Positions 41,991-50,966 of a DNA stretch of 64,000 nucleotides are shown here, piece after piece (positions within the stretch are counted from its first letter, which is position 1; each line of letters starts with the position of its first letter). The DNA lies in NCBI RefSeq assembly GCF_002902945.1, contig NZ_CP026101.1, positions 2,542,001-2,606,000 on the forward strand, read 5' to 3'. A program made the translations under genes and the position numbers. The notes beneath the pieces are model-generated. The model did no database searches and was not told the DNA's origin. It saw only the letters and a list, made by a program, of their open reading frames with translations. This stretch comes from Paraburkholderia caribensis (lineage in GTDB: Bacteria > Pseudomonadota > Gammaproteobacteria > Burkholderiales > Burkholderiaceae).

Positions 41991-42541
41991 GCGCGCGCCC
42001 GTCAACGGGAAGCCTGCGGGTGGCGACGGCTGTGCGGCTCGCGCTGGTCGGCGCGTTGTGCATCGGTGCGGGTGCGATCGTCAGCGGCTGCAGTTCGGCT
42101 TCCGTCGGCGCAGCGGCAGGCGCGGGCGCCGGCGCGGCGACGGGCATCTTCACCGCCAATCCCGCTGTGGGCATCGGCGTGGGCATTGCCGTACAGGCCG
42201 CCACCGACGAAGCTGTCGCGCACTACATGCGCGTGATGCACTCGGATCAGCAGAACGTGATCGCCGCGCTGGCGGGCGCGATGCCCGTCGGCGAGACACG
42301 CGACTGGAGCGTCAAGCACACGCTGCCCATCGAGAACGGCCACGGCCAGGTGCGCGTGACGCGCGCGTTCGCGTCGTCGCTGGCGATCTGCAAGGAGTTC
42401 GTGTTCTCGGTCATCGACGGCGACAAGCCCGACGCGAAGGTCGGCTGGTACATGGCGAGCGCCTGCCAGCAGGACAACAAGGGTTATTGGAAATGGGCGT
42501 CGGCGGAACCGGCTGTCGAGCGCTGGGGCAATCTGCAGTAA
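41987..42541 (+). CDS. Lipoprotein, paralogue 2
   Basis: The ATG overlaps the previous stop (ATGA at 41987-41990), so the two are coupled. The 184 residues have a signal ending IVSGC, a glycine-zipper segment (GAAAGAGAGAATGIFTANPA) and the domain shared with its neighbour (DWSVKHTLPIENGHGQ, ICKEFVFSV, WKWASAEPAVERWGNLQ). Tandem duplication is evident from the shared ends. Function unknown. Confidence 0.75.
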   Translation: MSARPSTGSLRVATAVRLALVGALCIGAGAIVSGCSSASVGAAAGAGAGAATGIFTANPAVGIGVGIAVQAATDEAVAHYMRVMHSDQQNVIAALAGAMPVGETRDWSVKHTLPIENGHGQVRVTRAFASSLAICKEFVFSVIDGDKPDAKVGWYMASACQQDNKGYWKWASAEPAVERWGNLQ

Positions 42542-42578
42542 GGCGGCTCGCAGCGCGGAGCATCGGAACCAAAACAAA

Positions 42579-42606
42579 AGGGGAGCCGCGTGGCTCCCCT
42601 TCTTCT
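42579..42606 (+). terminator. Terminator after the lipoprotein pair
   Basis: Arms AGGGGAGCC and GGCTCCCCT with loop GCGT, followed by TCTTCTT. It separates the lipoproteins from the convergent ABC genes. Confidence 0.7.
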
Positions 42607-42633
42607 TCCGCTCACGCAATTTGCGCGCTGCCG

Positions 42634-43977
42634 TCAGGACTCCACGTCCTCGAGGCTGAAAATTTCCGTCTGGTCGTTGTACGAGAAGATCTCGGCATAA
42701 CGGCCCCAGTTGATGACGGCGTCGAGCGTTTCTTCGGCGGCGCTGTCCGACAGGAAATCTTCCAGTTCCTGCTCGAAGCGCACGCGCGGCGCGCGGTGTC
42801 CCGGCCGCTCGTTCAGCACCTTCTTGATCCGCGCCGCGAGCGGCACGTGCCGCAGCAGATGCTCGGCGAACATCATCTTGCGCTCCTGCGTGCCGAACTC
42901 GGCGAACACGCGCGCGGGTGGCGTCAGGAAAATATCGCCCTCACGCACGTCCGCGAAGCCGAGGTGTTGCAGCACTTCGGCGATCGGGAACAGATCGTCC
43001 ACCTCCAGATGCAGCGAGCGCGCGATTTCCGGCATGTCCGCACGGCCGTGATACGGCGCGGCCGCCAGCGTTTCGATCAGACCCGCCATCAGGTTGGTCG
43101 ACACATGCGGCAGCCAGCTATGCAACTCCAGCCCCTTCTTCGTCGATTCGTCCTTTTGACGCGCCGTCATCTTCGCGTAGATGTCGTCGACGAGGCGCCG
43201 GAACGCCGGGTCGAGACGGTTGCGCGGATGCTTGAACGGCACCTTGATCTCGGCGATCACGCGACCCGGATTCGACGACAGCACGAGGATGCGGTCGCAC
43301 ATGAACACGGCTTCCTCGATGTTGTGCGTGACGATCAGCACCGACTTGATCGGCATGCGCCCTTGCGTCCACAGATCGAGCAGGTCGGTGCGCAGCGTTT
43401 CGGCCGTCAGCACGTCGAGCGCGGAGAACGGCTCGTCCATCAGCAGCAGCGTCGGATCGACGACCAGCGCACGTGCAAAGCCGACCCGCTGGCGCATGCC
43501 GCCCGACAGCTCGCGCGGATACGCGTTCTCGAAGCCGTCGAGGCCGATCAGATCGATCGCGGCCAGCGCGCGTTCGCGGCGCGCGCGTGCGCCGACGCCG
43601 AGCGCCTCGAGCCCCGCTTCCACGTTCTGCAGCACGGTCAGCCACGGGAACAGCGCGAAGGTCTGGAACACCATCGCGACGCCTTCGGCAGGCCCCTTGA
43701 GCGGCTTGCCCATGTAGGTGACTTCGCCGCCCGTCGGCTCGATCAGGCCGGCGATGATACGCAGCAGTGTCGACTTGCCCGAGCCCGAGCGGCCGAGCAG
43801 CCCGACAATCTCGCCTTCGCGCAGCGACAGATTGGCGTCGTCGAGAACCAGCAGTTCGCCTTGTGTCTTGTTGAACCCACGGCACACGTCCTTGACGCGC
43901 AGGATTTCTTCACCGAGGCGCGGCGGCATCGGCGGCGTCTGGATCGGCGCGGCGGTTACGGTCTTCGGATTTTGCAT
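42634..43977 (-). CDS. ABC transporter ATPase (NitT/TauT type) with C-terminal AAA-associated domain
   Basis: The 447-residue protein has a full nucleotide-binding domain (residues about 25-260: Walker A GRSGSGKS, signature LSGGMRQRVGFARAL, Walker B LLLMDEPFSALD). A C-terminal AAA-associated domain follows (about 290-440) with EIARSLHLEVDDLFPIAEVL. Nitrate/sulfonate-type ATPases of this extended form occur in Burkholderia. The partner permease is the next gene upstream. No substrate-binding protein is adjacent, so the substrate cannot be named. Confidence 0.85.
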   Translation of the reverse strand: MQNPKTVTAAPIQTPPMPPRLGEEILRVKDVCRGFNKTQGELLVLDDANLSLREGEIVGLLGRSGSGKSTLLRIIAGLIEPTGGEVTYMGKPLKGPAEGVAMVFQTFALFPWLTVLQNVEAGLEALGVGARARRERALAAIDLIGLDGFENAYPRELSGGMRQRVGFARALVVDPTLLLMDEPFSALDVLTAETLRTDLLDLWTQGRMPIKSVLIVTHNIEEAVFMCDRILVLSSNPGRVIAEIKVPFKHPRNRLDPAFRRLVDDIYAKMTARQKDESTKKGLELHSWLPHVSTNLMAGLIETLAAAPYHGRADMPEIARSLHLEVDDLFPIAEVLQHLGFADVREGDIFLTPPARVFAEFGTQERKMMFAEHLLRHVPLAARIKKVLNERPGHRAPRVRFEQELEDFLSDSAAEETLDAVINWGRYAEIFSYNDQTEIFSLEDVES

Positions 43978-43999
43978 CGCGTTTTGCCTTCAATGAATC

Positions 44000-45754
44000 T
44001 CAATCGAGCCGCAGGCGGCTTTCGGCGTAGGCGTACAACGGACGCCACAACACGCGATTGAAGAGGGACACGAACAGGGACATCACCGCGATGCCCAGAA
44101 TGATCTTCGGATAGTCGCCCGCTGCCGTGTACTGCGCGATATACGCGCCGAGCCCGTGCGCAGCCAGCTTCGTATCGCCCCACTGCACGGCTTCCGCAAC
44201 GATGCTTGCGTTCCACGCGCCGCCCGAGGCGGTGATCGCGCCCGTCACGTAGTACGGGAACACGCCCGGCAGCATGACCTGGCGCCACCATTGCCAGCCG
44301 CGGATGCGGAAATTCTTCGCGGCTTCCTTATAGTCGTTCGGATAGGCGCTCGCGCCCGCAATCACGTTGAACAGGATATACCACTGCGTGCCGAGCACGA
44401 TCAGCGGCGACAGCCAGATGTCCGGGTTCAGATTGAACTTGACGATCACGATCACGAAGACGGGGAACAGCAGGTTCGCCGGAAACGCCGCGAGGAACTG
44501 CGCGAGCGGCTGGATCTTCTCGGCGAGCGCGGGGCGCAGCCCGATCAACACGCCGATGGGCAGCCACACCACCGAAGCGAGCGCGATCAGCAGCGTCACA
44601 CGCAGCAGCGTGATGAGGCCGAGCACGAACACATGGCCGACTTCATCGAGCGTCACGCCCGTGCGTACATACGCAACCACGCGATATACGACGAAGGCCG
44701 TCGCCAGCACGACGATCACAGCCCACACGATGTCGCCCGTCCTCGACGGCTTGAGCACAGCCGGCTTCGCGAACTTCACGGACCCGACGCTCGGCAAGCG
44801 GATCGGCACGCGCGCGGCCTTCGCGAACATCCAGCCGATGGGGACGAGCAGGCGGTGAATCAGCCGGGTGCGGCGGATCAGGTCGAGCAGCCACGATTCC
44901 GGCGCGTCGCCGGAACTCGTGTTCTCCATGCGGAACTTGTCGGACCACGCGACGAGCGGCCGGAACAGGAACTGGTCGTACGCGAGAATCACGACCGTCA
45001 TCGTCAGGATCACCCAGCCGATCGCGTGCAGGTTCTTCCCGGCAATCGCCGCCGCCAGATACGCGCCGATGCCCGGCAGCGTGATGGTGTGATTGCCGAC
45101 CGTGATGGCCTCGGAGGCGACCACGAAGAACCAGCCGCCCGACATCGACATCATCATGTTCCAGATCAGGCCCGGCATCGAGAACGGCACTTCGAGCTTC
45201 CAGAAGCGCTGCCAGGATGTCAGATGGAAGCCCTTCGACACTTCGTCGAGGTCGCGCGGCACGGTGCGCAGCGACTGGTAGAAGCTGAAGGTCATGTTCC
45301 ACGCCTGGCTCGTGAAGATCGCGAAGATCGCGGCCAGTTCGGCGCCCAGCACGCGCGACGGAAAGAGCGCAAGGAAGAACGTCACCGTGAACGAGATGTA
45401 CCCCAGCACGGGCACCGACTGCAGGATGTCGAGAATCGGTACCAGCACCTGGCCCGCGCGCCGACTCTTCGCGGCAAGCGTGCCGTAGACCAGCGTGAAG
45501 GTCAGCGACGCGACCATCGCGGCGAGCATGCGCAGCGTGGTACGCATCGCGTACTCGGGCAGGTTCGCCGGGTCGAGCGAGATCGGCTCGCTTTGCAGCG
45601 TCGAAATGGGCGCCATCGTCTCGTGAAAGCCGACCACGGCCATTGCGATCAGGCAGATGATGAGCGGAAACGCGATGAAATCCCAACGATTGGGCAGCAC
45701 CCGCCACGCCGACGCGTTGGCGGTGCGGTTAAGGGTGAAGCTGAACAGATCCAT
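44000..45754 (-). CDS. ABC transporter permease, fused double-domain
   Basis: The 584-residue inner membrane protein contains two binding-protein-dependent transport permease domains in one chain. The EAA loops are near DLDEVSKGFHLTSWQRFWKL and YPNDYKEAAKNFRIRGWQWW. About 12 hydrophobic segments are visible, for example FIAFPLIICLIAMAVVGF and VWAVIVVLATAFVVYRVVAY. Fusion of the two halves removes the need for a dimer. It lies just before its ATPase and belongs to the NitT/TauT group. Confidence 0.85.
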   Translation of the reverse strand: MDLFSFTLNRTANASAWRVLPNRWDFIAFPLIICLIAMAVVGFHETMAPISTLQSEPISLDPANLPEYAMRTTLRMLAAMVASLTFTLVYGTLAAKSRRAGQVLVPILDILQSVPVLGYISFTVTFFLALFPSRVLGAELAAIFAIFTSQAWNMTFSFYQSLRTVPRDLDEVSKGFHLTSWQRFWKLEVPFSMPGLIWNMMMSMSGGWFFVVASEAITVGNHTITLPGIGAYLAAAIAGKNLHAIGWVILTMTVVILAYDQFLFRPLVAWSDKFRMENTSSGDAPESWLLDLIRRTRLIHRLLVPIGWMFAKAARVPIRLPSVGSVKFAKPAVLKPSRTGDIVWAVIVVLATAFVVYRVVAYVRTGVTLDEVGHVFVLGLITLLRVTLLIALASVVWLPIGVLIGLRPALAEKIQPLAQFLAAFPANLLFPVFVIVIVKFNLNPDIWLSPLIVLGTQWYILFNVIAGASAYPNDYKEAAKNFRIRGWQWWRQVMLPGVFPYYVTGAITASGGAWNASIVAEAVQWGDTKLAAHGLGAYIAQYTAAGDYPKIILGIAVMSLFVSLFNRVLWRPLYAYAESRLRLD

Positions 45755-46078
45755 CAGGCGGCCCTCCCTTCGCGGCGGGATGCAAGCATGCCGCCAGCCA
45801 TGATGGCTACGCGCGCGCCGGCATGGCTGGCGGCGGCGCGACGGTCCGAGGATCGATCCGGAAAGCGGAAATCAGGCATGGCAAAACGCTAATGCGCGGT
45901 AAATCGTTGGCGTTCAATACGCATTGGCCGGCGACGGATACGTCGCGCGGCGCCCCGTGCGGGCCTGCACTTACGGCCGGCGCAATCGTGTTGCGCGGGC
46001 CGCCGCCGGCAGGCCAGCGAGCTTTCCTCATTTTGGACGGCACGACACTACTACAACCTGTGTGACAGAAACAACCGT

Positions 46079-46094
46079 TGACATTCAAATGTCA
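46079..46094. repeat. Perfect palindrome TGACATT-CA-AATGTCA
   Basis: Seven-base arms with a two-base centre, about 390 bp before the diguanylate cyclase. The form suits a dimeric regulator operator. TTGACA overlaps its left end. Confidence 0.5.
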
Positions 46095-46217
46095 CGCCGA
46101 ATGGTTGGCGGAACGGATCTGTAAGCGGCAAGCCGCGTGCATCAACAGGCCGGCTTGCGCATGCTTCGGGCGAACCGTCGCGTGCGAGCCACAATCCGAT
46201 GGCCGTGCCGCTATTCA

Positions 46218-46260
46218 GAAAGTCCCGCTGGAGGCCGTTAATAACCCACACGGGACTTTC
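46218..46260. repeat. 10-bp perfect inverted repeat with 23-base loop
   Basis: GAAAGTCCCG (46218-46227) and CGGGACTTTC (46251-46260) could form a stable RNA hairpin. It lies about 210 bp upstream of the cyclase start. No T tract follows on either strand. Confidence 0.55.
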
Positions 46261-46472
46261 GCGCGCGCAAATCCTGGCTAGCGCCGGGCCGTGCGGCGGT
46301 TAAAATCGGGATGCGGCGAAACCTGCTGGCCGACGGCGACGAGGACGGCGGCGCGGCGCATTTATCCTGGCTCCGTGCGGCGCACGGCGGCAATCAGCGG
46401 GAACGGCCCAGCGCCAGCGCGTTGCAACGAAAGACGTTGTTGCATGAATCAGTCAGACGGATCAGAGGGTCG

Positions 46473-48152
46473 ATGAAAAGGACAACCTTGCGCCAGGCAT
46501 TGGGACCGGCCAGCTTCGTGCTGGTCGTGCTCGCATGCTGGCTCGCCTCCGGCCTGGTCGCGGACCGGATGGTACAGCAAGAACTGGATACCGCCTTGCG
46601 CCAGCAGCGGCAGATGTCCGCCTCGATCGTCTACAACATGGCTGAAGTGATTGCTAGCGACCTGGCGATGTCGCGGGCCATACCCGCCACCATGGCCGAA
46701 CTCGGCGTGATCCAGCAGGCGCTGACGCACTCGCAGAATTATGCCGCGTCGGGCGTCGACCTGGAACCCGCCCATCGCGAAGAACTGTTGAAGTCGCCCG
46801 AACTGGCGGGCATCAACGGCTTCCTGCGCGACGCCCAGGGCTTCTCGGGCCTCGACATCATCTGGCTGGTCAACGCCAACGGGCTGTGCGTCGCAGCGAG
46901 CAACGCGCAAAACGCGCATTCGTTCGTCGGGCTCGACATGCGCTCGCGCAGCTACCTGACCAACGCCCTGCTCGGCGCCTTCGGCGAAGCCTACGGCGTG
47001 GGCCGCATGAGCGGCGAGCCGGGCATCTTCATCTCGGCGCCCGTCTATGACGACGGCCTGCTGGTCGGCGCGATCGTCGCCAAGGTCGGCATCGCGCGGC
47101 TGCGCCACTGGGTCGCGCACGCCGGCACCTTCGTCACCGACGACAACGGCGTGGTCATCATGGCGCACAACGCGGCGCTCGAAGGCCAGGCCATGCCGAA
47201 CTCGCGCGTCACGCAGATGAACGCGGCCGAGCGCATGAACACCTATCATCGCGACCAGTTCGCAACCATCCAGATCCAGCCCGTCAAGAGCCAGGTCCGC
47301 GGCGACGCGCCGTGGGTGCCGACCGCGATCGCCGATCAACTATTCGACATGCCGGGCCAGCCGATCCCGACGCTCTACCAGTCGCGCGGCGGGTTGAACT
47401 CGGGGCTGTCGGCGCACCTCGTCGATCCGCTCATCGCGTGGCCCGAGCTGATGCGCAATCACAAGCGCGATCATCTGCTGGTGTTTCTGACGCTCGCGGG
47501 CACGGTGGCGCTCGCCTGGGTCATCACCGTGTCGTATCTGCGCGAGCGGCGCCATCACCGCGCCACCCGCGTGCTGGCCGAGCAGCTGCAGTCGGCGAAC
47601 ACGCTGTTGTCCGCGGAAGCGCGTCATGACGCGCTCACGGGCGCGCTGTCGCGGCGCTATTTCCTCGATCTGCTGCGTCATGAAATCGACCGCGCGCGCA
47701 CGACGGGCGAGCCGCTGTGCATGGCGATCGCCGATCTCGACCACTTCAAGCAGATCAACGACCGCTTCGGCCACGCGGCGGGCGACCGCGCGCTCGAACA
47801 CTTCGTCGACACCTGCCGCACCGAGCTGCGCGGCAGCGACGCGATCGGCCGGCTGGGCGGCGAGGAATTCGGCATTCTGCTGCCGACAACACCGCTCGGC
47901 ACCGGCCTCGAAGTGGTCGAGCGGTTGCGCGTCCGTTTGAAGGCGACGCCGTCGGCGAAGCTGCCGCAGTCGGTCGGCCTGAGCGTGAGCATCGGCATCA
48001 CGGAACTGTCGGCGGAAGATCTGCCCGAGCGCATCATCAGCCGCGCCGATCAGGCGCTCTATGCCGCGAAACAAGGCGGACGCGACCGCAGCGAGGCCGT
48101 GCCGCCCGACGATACCGCGCCGCCCGCGCGCACGCCCGCCAATGCCTGGTGA
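46473..48152 (+). CDS. Membrane diguanylate cyclase with Cache-type sensor
   Basis: The ATG at 46473 with AGAGGG upstream gives 559 residues. The first helix (ASFVLVVLACWLASGLVAD) and a second near residue 335 (HLLVFLTLAGTVALAWVITV) flank a periplasmic dCACHE-like sensor (LDIIWLVNANGLCVAASNAQ, FVGLDMRSRSYLTNAL, ISAPVYDDGLLVGAIVAKVG). The GGDEF domain (about 395-535) makes c-di-GMP. Its active site GGEEF is intact, and an I-site RGSD lies five residues upstream, so product inhibition is expected. It should respond to a small periplasmic ligand; which one is unknown. Confidence 0.9.
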   Translation: MKRTTLRQALGPASFVLVVLACWLASGLVADRMVQQELDTALRQQRQMSASIVYNMAEVIASDLAMSRAIPATMAELGVIQQALTHSQNYAASGVDLEPAHREELLKSPELAGINGFLRDAQGFSGLDIIWLVNANGLCVAASNAQNAHSFVGLDMRSRSYLTNALLGAFGEAYGVGRMSGEPGIFISAPVYDDGLLVGAIVAKVGIARLRHWVAHAGTFVTDDNGVVIMAHNAALEGQAMPNSRVTQMNAAERMNTYHRDQFATIQIQPVKSQVRGDAPWVPTAIADQLFDMPGQPIPTLYQSRGGLNSGLSAHLVDPLIAWPELMRNHKRDHLLVFLTLAGTVALAWVITVSYLRERRHHRATRVLAEQLQSANTLLSAEARHDALTGALSRRYFLDLLRHEIDRARTTGEPLCMAIADLDHFKQINDRFGHAAGDRALEHFVDTCRTELRGSDAIGRLGGEEFGILLPTTPLGTGLEVVERLRVRLKATPSAKLPQSVGLSVSIGITELSAEDLPERIISRADQALYAAKQGGRDRSEAVPPDDTAPPARTPANAW

Positions 48153-48333
48153 AGCCAGTCAGCCCGATAACGCCCGATGAAGGCATGTAAGCACGCGCAA
48201 CGTTCGCTGACCGGTCAGCGATGCGCGCTGCATCGCGCACGGCGATGCCGCCGGGCAAGTGGAGCTTAAGCAGGTATCATCGACTTTCATCCGAAAGTTG
48301 TGATCACCGCTCTACGCTCCCCCGGAGGTTCGC

Positions 48334-48600
48334 ATGAAGGGAAATCTGGTCATCGTCTGCCGCGATCAGGACGCTGACGCCTTCGATCATCTGCTCGCAG
48401 AGTACGGCGCGTTTCAGACGCGCCTGTCGTCGACCGCGTGGTATCTAAAGCTGGATGTGGCGCCCGAAGTGATACAGGAAGAAATTCTCTCGCGTCTCGG
48501 CAAGTACACGACGCACTACATCTTCGAGGCGGACACGGTGACGTGGAACACCGTGGACAGCGAAGCCGCCGCCGCGCTCAACACGCTCTTCACCGAATAG
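48334..48600 (+). CDS. Conserved hypothetical protein
   Basis: The 88-residue protein (MKGNLVIVCRDQDADAFDHL) is an alpha/beta small protein with WYLKLDVAPEVIQEEILSRL and THYIFEADTVTWNTVDSEAA. GGAGG precedes the start. The pattern resembles small ferredoxin-like proteins. I do not recognise a named family. Confidence 0.6.
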   Translation: MKGNLVIVCRDQDADAFDHLLAEYGAFQTRLSSTAWYLKLDVAPEVIQEEILSRLGKYTTHYIFEADTVTWNTVDSEAAAALNTLFTE

Positions 48601-48705
48601 GCATGCTGCCTGTTTGATCCAACGGCGAAGACGGGGCACCTGCCATCACGCTGCCCCGAGCCCGTTTCCGAATGCCGCGCAGCCGAAGCGCGCGGCCCAT
48701 CACAC

Positions 48706-50034
48706 TCACCAGACGATTTCCGACGCGGCCACCGTGCGCGACACCGTTTCCAGCGGGAACGTCATCTGCACGCGCAGGCCTCGCCCGCCGTCTGGCGCAT
48801 CGTTGTTGCCGATCTGCCATTCGCCGCCCGCACGCCGCACGAGCCGCTCGACGATTGCAAGGCCCAGCCCGCTGTGGCCATTGCCGCCGCGCGCCGGATC
48901 GAGCCGCACGAACGGCCGGCTCGCGTTGATCAGATCCTGTGCGGCGATGCCGCTGCCGTTGTCCGTGACCGCCAGCGTGAAACCCTGCGACGTGCGCGCC
49001 GTCGCCACGATGACGGGCGGCGCGCCGTACGCATGCGCGTTGTCGAGCAGGTTGGACAGGATGCGATCGAGCGTGGCGGCGGGCAGCATGAAGCCCGGAC
49101 CGGCGCGCAGATCCGTCTGCACCGTCGGCGCGCCGCCCGACACCGCGCGATAGCTGCGCACCACGCGCTCGCACTGCGAATCGACTTCGACGGGTTCGCT
49201 GCGGTCGCCGCCGTCGTGCGCGAACACCAGAAACTGCTCGACGATATGCGTCATCGAATCGACGTCGCGCACCACGCCGTCGCGCGTCTTCGCATCGTCC
49301 ATCATCTCGGCGCGCAGCCGCAGACGCGCAAGCGGCGTCTTCAGGTCATGCGCGACGCCCGCCAACATGACCGCGCGATCGTGCTCGGTACGCGCGACCT
49401 CCTGCACCATCTGGTTGAAGCCGTGCGTCAGCTGCCGCAGTTCACGCGGGCCGCGCTCGCGCACGGGCGGCACGGGCAGGCCGCGCCCGAAGCGCGTCAC
49501 CGCCTGCGCGAGCGAGCGCAGCGGCTGCTGCAACTGCCACGCGGCAAAGAGTGCCGCCATCACGCCAGCCGAGAAAATGATGCCGAGCCACAGGACCATC
49601 CGGTCGAGCGAGCGCGGCGGCCGCAACGGCTGCACGGGCACGACGATCCAGCTTGGGTCGCTCGCCGCGCGAACCCACAGCGCGGGCGGCTTGCCCGGCG
49701 TGCCGACGCGCACCTGCGTCGAGGTGGGCAGACGGTCGCGCACGTCGTCGACGAAACGGTCGAGCGGCGCGGGCAAATTCGACACGTCGGGCGGCACGTC
49801 GGCGCTCGCAGGATCGACGAGGCGCACGCGCGAAGGCAGCGGCTGATCCGGCTCGCGCCTGACGTGGTCGCGCACCGCGTCGACGAGGAACACGGCTTCT
49901 TCGACGGCGTAGCGCGTCTGCGACTGGTTACGCTCGAAGCGCACTAGCAGATACCACGCGAAATGCGACACCAGCAACACACAGACGACGAGCAGCGCGA
50001 GCCGCCCGAACAACGAATCAATTGGACGCCGCAT
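48706..50034 (-). CDS. Sensor histidine kinase, CpxA/EnvZ-like
   Basis: The start at 50034 (MRRPIDSLFGRLALLVVCVL) gives 442 residues; 50046 is the alternative. A first membrane helix is followed by a periplasmic loop (about 30-145), a second helix (WLGIIFSAGVMAALFAAW), HAMP, the dimerisation box AGVAHDLKTPLARL with the phosphorylated His, and an ATPase domain (LSNLLDNAHAYG, DNGSGI, GNGHSGLGLAIVERL). It overlaps its response regulator gene. The Spy-like gene divergent from the operon supports an envelope-stress role. Confidence 0.85.
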   Translation of the reverse strand: MRRPIDSLFGRLALLVVCVLLVSHFAWYLLVRFERNQSQTRYAVEEAVFLVDAVRDHVRREPDQPLPSRVRLVDPASADVPPDVSNLPAPLDRFVDDVRDRLPTSTQVRVGTPGKPPALWVRAASDPSWIVVPVQPLRPPRSLDRMVLWLGIIFSAGVMAALFAAWQLQQPLRSLAQAVTRFGRGLPVPPVRERGPRELRQLTHGFNQMVQEVARTEHDRAVMLAGVAHDLKTPLARLRLRAEMMDDAKTRDGVVRDVDSMTHIVEQFLVFAHDGGDRSEPVEVDSQCERVVRSYRAVSGGAPTVQTDLRAGPGFMLPAATLDRILSNLLDNAHAYGAPPVIVATARTSQGFTLAVTDNGSGIAAQDLINASRPFVRLDPARGGNGHSGLGLAIVERLVRRAGGEWQIGNNDAPDGGRGLRVQMTFPLETVSRTVAASEIVW

Positions 50035-50743
50035 GTTGCTCGCCATCGGGGACGAACACGTATCCGCGCCCGCGCACGGTCTGAATGAAGCGCGGCACCG
50101 ACGGATCGGTTTCGAGAATGCGGCGCAGGCGCCACACCTGCACGTCGATGCCACGGTCGGTGCCATCGTATTCGGGACCGTGCAGCAGTTCGAGCAGGCG
50201 CTCGCGCGTGAGCGTGCGCATCGGGTGATTGACGAAGATCTTCAGGAGCGCGAATTCGCTGCCCGACAACGTGAGCGGCTTGCCTTCCTGATGCAGCGTG
50301 CGCGACTGGAAGTCCAGCGTGAAGCGGCCGAACGAGAACGGCTCGCGCTGTTCGGGCGCGGCCGCCGACGGCAGCGTCTTGCGGCGGCGCAACACCGCCT
50401 GCACGCGCGCCAGCAGTTCGCGCGGGTTGAACGGCTTGCCGAGGTAGTCGTCAGCGCCGAGTTCCAGGCCGACGATGCGGTCCACGTCGTCCGCACGCGC
50501 CGTCAGCATGATGACGGGGATGTCGTCGCCTGACGCGCGCAGCTTGCGCAACGCCGTGAGGCCGTCGACACCGGGCATCATCAGGTCGAGCACGATCAGG
50601 TCGGGCCGTTCGCGCTCGATGCGGCGCTCCAGTGAACTGGCGTCGTGCAGCACCGACACTTCGATGCCTTGCCGGGCCAGATAGTCGCGCAGCAGATCGC
50701 GCAGTTCGACGTCGTCATCGACGACAAGAATTTGAGTAGCCAT
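50018..50743 (-). CDS. Response regulator, CpxR/OmpR-like
   Basis: The 241-residue protein has a receiver domain with Asp53 in VLDLMMPGVDG, a linker, and a winged-helix output domain (SGSEFALLKIFVNHPMRTLT, RGIDVQVWRLRRILE, VRGRGYVFVPDG). It is encoded first in the operon and overlaps the kinase gene. Two GTAAC-N5-GTAAC boxes lie in the divergent promoter region. They match the CpxR consensus form and are the likely targets. OmpR would be the alternative name, but the Spy-like target favours a Cpx-type system. Confidence 0.9.
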   Translation of the reverse strand: MATQILVVDDDVELRDLLRDYLARQGIEVSVLHDASSLERRIERERPDLIVLDLMMPGVDGLTALRKLRASGDDIPVIMLTARADDVDRIVGLELGADDYLGKPFNPRELLARVQAVLRRRKTLPSAAAPEQREPFSFGRFTLDFQSRTLHQEGKPLTLSGSEFALLKIFVNHPMRTLTRERLLELLHGPEYDGTDRGIDVQVWRLRRILETDPSVPRFIQTVRGRGYVFVPDGEQHAASN

Positions 50744-50799
50744 GGCTTGGAGTGTAACGCGCGCCCCGCTGCGTTTCCGCCCCTACTGACCCCGAAAGG

Positions 50800-50866
50800 G
50801 TTACCGGGTGTTACCGCGAAAGGCACACGTAATGTCACGTAACTTCCGCAAGCATACGCGTAACAC
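50800..50866. promoter_or_regulatory. CpxR-like boxes between the regulator operon and the Spy-like gene
   Basis: GTTACC at 50800-50805 and 50810-50815 reads GTAAC-N5-GTAAC on the minus strand. GTAAT-N5-GTAAC (50829-50843) is the same form on the plus strand. A further GTAAC lies at 50860-50864. The ten-base spacing puts half-sites on one DNA face, as for OmpR-family regulators. Confidence 0.6.
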
Positions 50867-50966
50867 GGCCTCCATTCGATCCCTCTACGCTGTGCCTTAC
50901 CGAATGCGCGCTGGTCCACTTTCGAGACGGGCGGCATCGTCGGCCAGTTGATCAAGGAGCACAGTA

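Larger units (their letters stand above)
45755..46472. other. Intergenic region between ABC permease and diguanylate cyclase
   Basis: About 720 bp with no supported gene. It contains two inverted repeats listed separately (46079-46094 and 46218-46260). Divergent promoters for the permease and cyclase must lie here, but I cannot place them with confidence. Confidence 0.45.

Noticed and set aside
44156..45892. 578-codon rightward frame opposite the ABC permease
   Set aside because: Arg/His/Asp-rich antisense shadow of a membrane protein gene.
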